Positions 58,601 to 64,000 of a DNA stretch of 64,000 nt are shown here, one piece after another. The notes under the pieces were generated by a model. It made no database searches and had not been told where the DNA came from. It saw nothing but the letters and a program-made list of their open reading frames with translations. Numbering within the stretch: position 1 is the first letter of the stretch; each line of letters begins with the position of its first letter. This DNA is from Prauserella salsuginis (GTDB lineage Bacteria; Actinomycetota; Actinomycetes; Mycobacteriales; Pseudonocardiaceae). Position numbers and translations under genes: made by a program. The DNA lies in the NCBI RefSeq assembly GCF_024648885.1, contig NZ_JANBBF010000008.1, positions 1 through 64,000 on the forward strand. The letters are read 5' to 3'.

Positions 58601-59326
58601 GTGGGAACCGTCATTCTGCTGCGGCACGGTCGGTCGTCGGCCAACGGCTCGGGTGTGCTCGCCGGACGCACGCCGAAGGTCGGCCTGGACGAAACGGGGC
58701 GCGAGCAGGCGCAACGGCTGGTGGACCGGCTTGCGGACGTGCCGTTGGCCGCGCTCGTGTCGTCACCGCTGCTGCGGTGCAAGCAGACGCTCGAACCGCT
58801 CGCGAAGGCGCGCGGGCTCACGCGGGTGGCCGAGTCGCGGTTATCCGAAGTGGACTACGGCGACTGGACCGGCCGGGAACTGAAGAGTCTCACGCAGGAG
58901 CCGCTGTGGCGGGTCGTCCAGGCTCATCCGTCCGCGGCGGTGTTTCCCGGCGGGGAGGGCCTGGCCGGCGTGCAGGCTCGCGCCGTGGCGGCTGTGCGGG
59001 ACCACGACGCACGGCTGACGGCCGAGCACGGTGAGCACGTCGTGTGGGCACTGTGCAGCCACGGCGACGTCATCAAGTCGATCCTCGCCGATGCCCTCGG
59101 CCAGCACCTCGACGGTTTCCAGCGCATCGTCGTCGACCCGGGGTCGCTGTCGGTCGTGCGCTACAGCGAGACCAGGCCGTTCGTGTTGCGCATCAACGAC
59201 AACGCGGGCGATCTCTCCGGGATCGTGCCCCCGAAACCCGCCAAGCGCGGCCGCAGGCGCGGTAAGCGCGCCGACTCCTCCGACGCCGTCATCGGTGGTA
59301 CCACTGGACGAAAGGACAACGCGTGA
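58601..59326 (+). CDS. Histidine phosphatase, MSMEG_4193 family
   Basis: A 241-residue phosphoglycerate-mutase-fold protein. VILLRHGRSSANGSGVLAG has the catalytic RHG, SSPLLRCKQTLEPLA and SEVDYGDWTGRELKSL are substrate-binding parts, and ALCSHGDVIKSILADALG holds the second His. The basic tail (KRGRRRGKR) is specific. It matches the actinobacterial MSMEG_4193-type phosphatases of unknown substrate. GTG 58601 is preferred to 58592 because of the leaderless -10 element. Its stop overlaps the peptidase start. Confidence 0.88.
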   Translation: MGTVILLRHGRSSANGSGVLAGRTPKVGLDETGREQAQRLVDRLADVPLAALVSSPLLRCKQTLEPLAKARGLTRVAESRLSEVDYGDWTGRELKSLTQEPLWRVVQAHPSAAVFPGGEGLAGVQARAVAAVRDHDARLTAEHGEHVVWALCSHGDVIKSILADALGQHLDGFQRIVVDPGSLSVVRYSETRPFVLRINDNAGDLSGIVPPKPAKRGRRRGKRADSSDAVIGGTTGRKDNA

Positions 59327-61368
59327 CCGACAACCCGCTGCTGGCGCCGAGTGATCTGCCGTACGGGCTGCCGACGTTCGACCGCATCTCCGACGAGCAC
59401 TTCCTGCCCGCTTTCGAGGCGGCGTTCGCCGAGCACCGGGCGGAGATCGCGGCGATCGCCGACGACCCGGAGTCGCCGACGTTCGAGAACACGATCGTCG
59501 CGCTCGAGTGTTCGGGGCAGTTGCTGCACCGCGTGTCCCAGATTCTGTTCAACCTGACCGCGGCGGACTCCACGGACGTGCGCCGGGAGGTACAGACCGA
59601 GGTGGCTCCGCGGCTGGCGGCCCACTCGGACGAGATCCATCTCAACGCCGCGCTGTTCGCCCGCGTCGATGCGGTCCACGCCCAGCGCGAGGAGCTCGAC
59701 CTCACCCCGGAACAGGACTGGCTGCTGCACCGCACCCACATCGCGTTCCGGCGTGCCGGCGCGGATCTTCCCGAGGACAAGCAGACGCGGCTGCGCGAGC
59801 TGAACGAGGAGCTGTCCCGGCTGGAGACCCGGTTCCAGGACAACCTGCTGGCCGACACCAACGACCTCGCGGTTCTGGTGTCCACACGCGACGAGCTGGC
59901 GGGGCTGTCCGACGGCGCGATCGCGGCGGCGGCAGAGGCGGCCACCGCGCGGGGTGAGGACGGCAAGTACCTGCTCACGCTCGGCCTGCCGTCGGCCCAG
60001 CCGGTACTCGCGTCGCTGGAGAACCGCGAACTGCGCAAGCGGGTGTTCCGCGCGTCCGTCTCACGGGCCGGCCGCGGCAACGAACACGACAACAAGGACG
60101 TGCTGGCCACGATCGCCCGCCTGCGGGCCGAACGCGCTGCCGTACTGGGCTACCCGCATCACGCGGCGTACGCCATCGAGGACCAGACGGCCGGGTCCGC
60201 CGATGCCGCGGTGGCCATGCTGGAGCGGCTGGCGCCCGCCGCCGTCGCCAACGCGAACGCGGAGGCGGCCGAACTGCAGGAGGAACTCACCGCCGACGGC
60301 GTCGAGGGCGACCTGCAGCCCTGGGACTGGGCCTACTACGCCGAGCGGGTCCGGAAACGCAAGTACGACATCGACGACGCCGCACTCCGGCCGTACTTCG
60401 AACTGGAACGTGTGCTCGTCGACGGCGTGTTCCACGCCGCGGGCAAGCTGTACGGGCTCACGTTCACCGAGCGGCCGGACTTGTCCGGATACCACCCGGA
60501 TGTGCGCGTGTGGGAGGTGTTCGACGCCGACGGCCGGCCGATCGGGTTGTATCTGGGCGACTACTTCACGCGTGACGCCAAGCGCGGCGGAGCGTGGATG
60601 AACAACCTCGTCGAGCAGTCGCGGCTGCTGGGACAGCGTCCGGTAGTGGTGAACAACCTCAACATCACCAAGCCTCCGGAGGGTGAGTCGGCACTGCTGA
60701 CCTACGTCGAGGTGACCACGCTCTTCCACGAGTTCGGCCACGCTCTGCACGGGCTGGTGTCCGATGTGGAGTACCAGTCGCTGGAGGGCACGAACGTGCC
60801 GCGCGACTTCGTCGAGTTCCCGTCGCAGGTCAACGAGATGTGGGCGTTGTGGCCGGAGGTGCTGGCGAACTACGCGCGGCACCACCTCACCGGCGAGCCG
60901 CTGCCGCAGGAGACGGCGTCCAAGCTGGAGGAGGCGAGCCGCTACGGCGAAGGGTTCCGCACCACGGAGTACCTCGCGGCGTCGCTGCTCGACCTCGCCT
61001 GGCACACCCTTTCCCCGGACGCCGACGTGACCGACGTCGACCGGTTCGAGGCCGAAGCGTTGGAGAAGGCGGGCGTCGCGCTGGCGACGATCCCGCCGCG
61101 CTACCGCAGCACGTACTTCGCCCACGTGTTCAGCAACTCCTACGCGGCCGGCTACTACTCCTACATCTGGTCCGAGGTGCTCGACGCCGAATCGGTCGAG
61201 TGGTTCCGGGCCAGCGGCGGGCTGACGAGGGAGAACGGGGACCGATTCCGTACGGAGCTGCTCGCCAAGGGCGGCAGTGTCGACGTGATGGAGGCATTCC
61301 GTGCCTTCCGCGGCCGCGACCCGGAGTTGCGGCCGTTGCTGGAGCGCCGAGGCCTGACCGCAGCGTGA
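59323..61368 (+). CDS. M3 family zinc metallopeptidase (peptidyl-dipeptidase Dcp-like)
   Basis: A 681-residue oligopeptidase. The zinc site is TTLFHEFGHALHGL with the third ligand in FVEFPSQVNEMW. The N-terminal FDRISDEHFLPAFEAAF and the final YFAHVFSNSYAAGYYSYIW are characteristic of M3A peptidases. No signal peptide, so cytoplasmic turnover of short peptides is likely. GTG 59323 has AAAGGA at 6 nt and overlaps the phosphatase stop (GTGA). Confidence 0.94.
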   Translation: MTDNPLLAPSDLPYGLPTFDRISDEHFLPAFEAAFAEHRAEIAAIADDPESPTFENTIVALECSGQLLHRVSQILFNLTAADSTDVRREVQTEVAPRLAAHSDEIHLNAALFARVDAVHAQREELDLTPEQDWLLHRTHIAFRRAGADLPEDKQTRLRELNEELSRLETRFQDNLLADTNDLAVLVSTRDELAGLSDGAIAAAAEAATARGEDGKYLLTLGLPSAQPVLASLENRELRKRVFRASVSRAGRGNEHDNKDVLATIARLRAERAAVLGYPHHAAYAIEDQTAGSADAAVAMLERLAPAAVANANAEAAELQEELTADGVEGDLQPWDWAYYAERVRKRKYDIDDAALRPYFELERVLVDGVFHAAGKLYGLTFTERPDLSGYHPDVRVWEVFDADGRPIGLYLGDYFTRDAKRGGAWMNNLVEQSRLLGQRPVVVNNLNITKPPEGESALLTYVEVTTLFHEFGHALHGLVSDVEYQSLEGTNVPRDFVEFPSQVNEMWALWPEVLANYARHHLTGEPLPQETASKLEEASRYGEGFRTTEYLAASLLDLAWHTLSPDADVTDVDRFEAEALEKAGVALATIPPRYRSTYFAHVFSNSYAAGYYSYIWSEVLDAESVEWFRASGGLTRENGDRFRTELLAKGGSVDVMEAFRAFRGRDPELRPLLERRGLTAA

Positions 61369-61373
61369 CCCGG

Positions 61374-61413
61374 GCGCGGATGGGCCTGCCCCGAACGCGG
61401 GTCCCATCCGCGC
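61374..61413 (+). terminator. Terminator after the M3 peptidase gene
   Basis: An 11-bp perfect stem (61374-61384 with 61403-61413) and 18-nt loop, five bases past the stop. Confidence 0.75.
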
Positions 61414-61417
61414 TCGC

Positions 61418-61423
61418 TAGGCT
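61418..61423 (+). promoter_or_regulatory. Leaderless -10 element (TAGGCT)
   Basis: TAGGCT ends 8 nt before GTG 61432, right after the terminator of the previous operon. Confidence 0.5.
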
Positions 61424-61431
61424 TCGGGTTC

Positions 61432-61806
61432 GTGCTCCCGATCATTCCCCTGGCCATCGGTGTCGGCGCCGTCGTAGCCGGTGCCGCGCTGCCCGCTCGT
61501 CGCCGCAGCGAACACCGGCGTGAACTGGCCGCGGCGACGGCCACCGCGCGCGCCGCCCACAACCGGCTCGGCTTCTGCCTGGAGACCCTCGCGCCCGGTG
61601 ACAACGCCGCCGCGGCGGACAGTCTCGCGCGGGCGCGGGAGCGGTGGCACACCACGGGCGCACTGCTCGCCGAGGCGACTACGGCCGAGGAGTGCCGGGT
61701 CGCCGACGAGGTCGCCGCCGCCGGTATGGACCACATCGTTCGTGCGTGCCGCCTGCTGGGCACGCCACTTCCGTACAGCGGTGCCGTGGACGACACCGGT
61801 GCGTAG
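61432..61806 (+). CDS. Small membrane protein with cytoplasmic helical domain (unknown)
   Basis: A 124-residue protein. Residues 1-22 form one TM (IPLAIGVGAVVAGAALPA) followed by an Arg-rich stop (RRRSEHRR) and a helical cytoplasmic domain with ERWHTTGALLAEATTAEECR. That segment resembles the C-terminal tail of the next protein. I do not recognise a family. GTG 61432 seems leaderless. Its stop overlaps the next start by eight bases. Confidence 0.7.
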   Translation: MLPIIPLAIGVGAVVAGAALPARRRSEHRRELAAATATARAAHNRLGFCLETLAPGDNAAAADSLARARERWHTTGALLAEATTAEECRVADEVAAAGMDHIVRACRLLGTPLPYSGAVDDTGA

Positions 61807-63139
61807 GGCTGCTGCGACGCTCGCCGTACTGGGGTGTGTCCTCGGACTCGGCGTGTCCGGGACCGGTGTGCCTGGGACAGCTGCGACCGCGGGGAAAGCG
61901 CAGGAGCGTCCGGAACCGGACGGAGAGGCGATCTGGCGCGGCCTCCAGCAGGATCCGGTGCACGTGATGCCGGGCGCGCAGGCCCGGTTCGACGACGCGA
62001 CCATCCGGCAGCAGCGCCGGAGTGCCGACGCCGAGGTCGCAGGAGCGGTGTACATCGTGGTCGCCCCGATCGGCCGATCCGGGATCTCCATCAGGAACGC
62101 GCTCGACGACCACCTCGGCGAGCAGGACGAACTGATCACCGTCGGCGGACTGCAGGTGGGTACCGATTGGTTCGAGTTCGCCGGCGGCCGGTACTACGGC
62201 GACGGTCCCGAAGGCGACTGGTCGAACGCCGTGAATCGCAGGCACGCCCGCAGGGTCATGACGACCTACGACGTCACCGCGCCGTTGGTCGATGTCCTCC
62301 GCATGGCGCGCCGCGCCGACCCTGCCGATCCTGCGCCGCCGCCGGCGCGTGAACCGGCCCCGCGCGCCACCGTCGACCGGCTCGCGACCGACCTGGAGCG
62401 CGACCGGATCGCCGACGGCATGAGCACCGACGGCATCGGCCACGGCGACATCGAACGGCCGCCGTACGACGCAGAGGAGTTCGGCCGCTTCCGCATCGCC
62501 TACCTTCCTCCGGCCAGGCCGGGACAGGCCGTGGACGACCCGCTACCGGCCTTGTCGCGGCGGTTCCCCGAAGACACCGTGGTCGTCGTCCGTGGCCTGT
62601 GGGTCGACGCGGCCGGGCCCGGTGACCGCGACGCCGTCGACACGGCGCTGCAGTACGCCAGGGACAACCGGAACGACGACCTGCTGTGGCTGGGCCGGCC
62701 CGCGTCGGCGGTCGGTGACTTCTACGAGCGGATCGGTCAGATCCGCCGCGGCACGCTCGATCCCCGAGGAGTGCCGGTGAAACCGCCGAGCGCGGACGAG
62801 ACCGGTGGCGTGGTGGGCCCGTGGGCGTTCGCAGCGACGGGCGTCGTCATCGCGAGCGTCTCGGCGGGCGCGTGGTGGTGGCGGCGTCGCCGCCGCCAGG
62901 AATCCGAGGCGAGGGCCTTCCGGCTCGCGAGTGCGGAATTGACGGCGGAACTGGCGCGTGTCGCCGCGGCCATCACGGTGGCCGACGGTCGCGACGGCCC
63001 CGGCCCCGGCCGCGCAGCCGCGGCGGAGCGGTATGCCACGGCGGTCGGCCTCGCCGAGCAGGCGACCACCGACGCGGAGCTGGCCGTCGCGCTCGACGTG
63101 GCCGGTGAGGCCCGCCGGATGCTGGAGGACGTGCGATGA
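61799..63139 (+). CDS. Exported membrane protein with duplicated extracellular fold (unknown)
   Basis: A 446-residue protein. An N-terminal signal/TM (LAVLGCVLGLGVSGTGV) is followed by about 310 extracellular residues with two similar beta-alpha-beta parts (VYIVVAPIGRSG then DELITVGGLQV; RFRIAYLPPARPG then DTVVVVRGLWV). Next come a TM (WAFAATGVVIASVSAGAWWW), a run of Arg (RRRRRR-like) and a helical tail with ERYATAVGLAEQATTDAEL. A TPM-like fold is possible but unproven. GTG 61799 lies inside the end of the preceding gene. Function unknown. Confidence 0.7.
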   Translation: MRRAAATLAVLGCVLGLGVSGTGVPGTAATAGKAQERPEPDGEAIWRGLQQDPVHVMPGAQARFDDATIRQQRRSADAEVAGAVYIVVAPIGRSGISIRNALDDHLGEQDELITVGGLQVGTDWFEFAGGRYYGDGPEGDWSNAVNRRHARRVMTTYDVTAPLVDVLRMARRADPADPAPPPAREPAPRATVDRLATDLERDRIADGMSTDGIGHGDIERPPYDAEEFGRFRIAYLPPARPGQAVDDPLPALSRRFPEDTVVVVRGLWVDAAGPGDRDAVDTALQYARDNRNDDLLWLGRPASAVGDFYERIGQIRRGTLDPRGVPVKPPSADETGGVVGPWAFAATGVVIASVSAGAWWWRRRRRQESEARAFRLASAELTAELARVAAAITVADGRDGPGPGRAAAAERYATAVGLAEQATTDAELAVALDVAGEARRMLEDVR

Positions 63140-64000
63140 CCGGAGAGGCCCGGAGCCGGGGCCTGCGGTGGCTGATCGGGATCCTGCTGGTCGGCGGCGC
63201 GTTGTTCTCGATCGCCGGCGTACTGATCCCGCTGCTCGCAGCGCCCGACGAGCCCTCGTCGACGACGTCGATCCCGGAGGCCGACCGGGCGATCGACGGA
63301 TTACGGGAACGCAGCGTCTACGTCGAGTCCGGCGACAGGGCCGAGTGGCAGCTCGACGTGTCCGCGGCCCGTGAACTCATCGGCGACCGGCCGATCCTCG
63401 TCGCCGGCTTCGCGGGCAAGGACACGTTGCAGGCGGAGGCGCCGTACTTCCGCGACGCGATCGCCGAGGTGCAACGGCGCCCCGGCGCTCTCGGCGACCT
63501 GGCCGAGTACGACGGGCCGATGGAGGCCACGTGTGAGGCGATCGCCGGGGAGTATCCGGACACGATGGTGGTTGTGCTGCATCCGCGTCCCGGGTTCGAG
63601 ACCGCGTGCGCCGGCCCCGAGTTCCCGGCGCACGGATCCGAGGACGAGCCCGTGTCGTGGGCCGAAGGTGTGCTCGCCTCCGCTGGAGGCGCCGGCGCCC
63701 CCCGTGCGGACCGCACGGACAGACTTCCCCTCATCGACGGGCTGGTACCGGCGTACGAGACGGGTATCGAACGGCTCGACCCGCCGCCGGGGGACCGGGA
63801 TCTCGCGGGGCCGTTCCGGACTCTGCGGATCAGTGCCTACGTGGTCGGCGGTGTCGTCGCGGCCGCGGCGCTGTTCCTGCTCCTGCGGTACGGGATCATC
63901 GCGAGCGGAACATCGGTGCGGGAGCGCCGCCGCGACCGTAGGTCCGCGCGTGTCTCGGCCCGTGCCGACGTCCACGCGCTGGCGGATCGTGTCCTCGCAC
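63136..64000 (+). CDS. Membrane protein with extracellular domain (unknown; runs past the window)
   Basis: At least 288 residues, cut by the window end. TM1 is LIGILLVGGALFSIAGVLI, then about 190 extracellular residues (WQLDVSAARELIGDRPILVA, YPDTMVVVLHPRPGF), TM2 (AYVVGGVVAAAALFLLLRYG) and an Arg-rich junction (RERRRDRRSARVSAR). The order TM, Arg-rich stretch, helix repeats that of the two upstream genes. ATG 63136 overlaps the previous stop (ATGA). Function unknown. Confidence 0.7.
   Translation, partial: MTGEARSRGLRWLIGILLVGGALFSIAGVLIPLLAAPDEPSSTTSIPEADRAIDGLRERSVYVESGDRAEWQLDVSAARELIGDRPILVAGFAGKDTLQAEAPYFRDAIAEVQRRPGALGDLAEYDGPMEATCEAIAGEYPDTMVVVLHPRPGFETACAGPEFPAHGSEDEPVSWAEGVLASAGGAGAPRADRTDRLPLIDGLVPAYETGIERLDPPPGDRDLAGPFRTLRISAYVVGGVVAAAALFLLLRYGIIASGTSVRERRRDRRSARVSARADVHALADRVLA

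Noticed and set aside
1-64000. tRNA, rRNA, prophage and CRISPR-Cas features
   Set aside because: Read through for characteristic sequences and gene content; none was recognised. A covariance-model scan would be needed to be certain for tRNAs.

Overview
The window is about 70% G+C, with GTG/TTG starts, tight ATGA/GTGA overlaps between genes and many genes that appear to be read from leaderless transcripts. Gene content (MMPL exporter, F420-type luciferase-like oxidoreductase, MSMEG_4193-type phosphatase, DUF5703, DUF2277, a likely DUF6292 protein, UspA pairs, an LAETG sortase substrate, a CYP116B P450) points to a filamentous actinomycete, most likely of the Pseudonocardiaceae. The family assignment is inferred from gene content only. 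No rRNA, tRNA or CRISPR array was seen.

Layout. 1-81 is the tail of an IS5-like transposase. 307-3742 holds an MMPL exporter behind a perfect 13-bp-arm TetR-type palindrome, with a TetR gene converging on it. 3841-7568 is an isoquinoline-1-oxidoreductase-type molybdenum hydroxylase (small and large subunits) divergent from a TetR gene, with a large double operator between them. 7668-8840 is a glutaryl-CoA-dehydrogenase-like enzyme. 8968-11417 is a well-formed cobalamin riboswitch followed by a MetE homologue that has lost its zinc site. 11479-14441 holds a CodB-like permease and a wall-anchored GH25 lysozyme. 14805-21365 is a glycan-type cluster: epimerase, a membrane protein with a two-component system, and divergently a GT2, a CofC-like transferase and a methyltransferase. 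21477-25637 is an aromatic-type operon (MBL protein, flavin hydroxylase, MHS transporter). 25740-25920 is a frameshifted peptidoglycan-binding relic. 25955-29814 pairs a YeeE/YedE sulfur transporter with a BisC-type molybdoenzyme.

30012-36920 contains two tandem-Usp proteins, a small unknown, an AEC carrier with an unusual 4-codon upstream ORF, a STAS antagonist, a YciO/TsaC protein, an OYE-family reductase with its TetR, and DUF2277. 36958-41627 is an IclR / self-sufficient CYP116B P450 / MHS transporter set. 41852-43699 holds a pentapeptide-repeat protein, a likely DUF6292 protein and a MerR regulator. 43915-51280 is rich in lipid or xenobiotic catabolism genes: a Baeyer-Villiger/FMO-like enzyme, class III CoA transferase, BASS transporter, CrtI-like oxidoreductase, GCS2 ligase and crotonase. 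51433-53376 is a sulfation pair (APS kinase and sulfotransferase). 54312-56595 is a translationally coupled aldo-keto reductase / lipoprotein / DUF5703 operon. 56682-61368 is a housekeeping run: luciferase-like oxidoreductase, UppP, phosphatase, M3 peptidase. 61432-64000 is an uncharacterised three-gene membrane array cut by the window end.

The most unusual items are: the zinc-site-less MetE still sitting behind an apparently intact B12 riboswitch; a 4-codon leaderless upstream ORF overlapping the AEC start; an MtrA-like 9-bp direct repeat ahead of the wall lysozyme; the 60-bp-spaced repeats in the two-component/glycosyltransferase promoter region; and the terminal membrane array with a recurring TM, Arg-rich, helical-module design.
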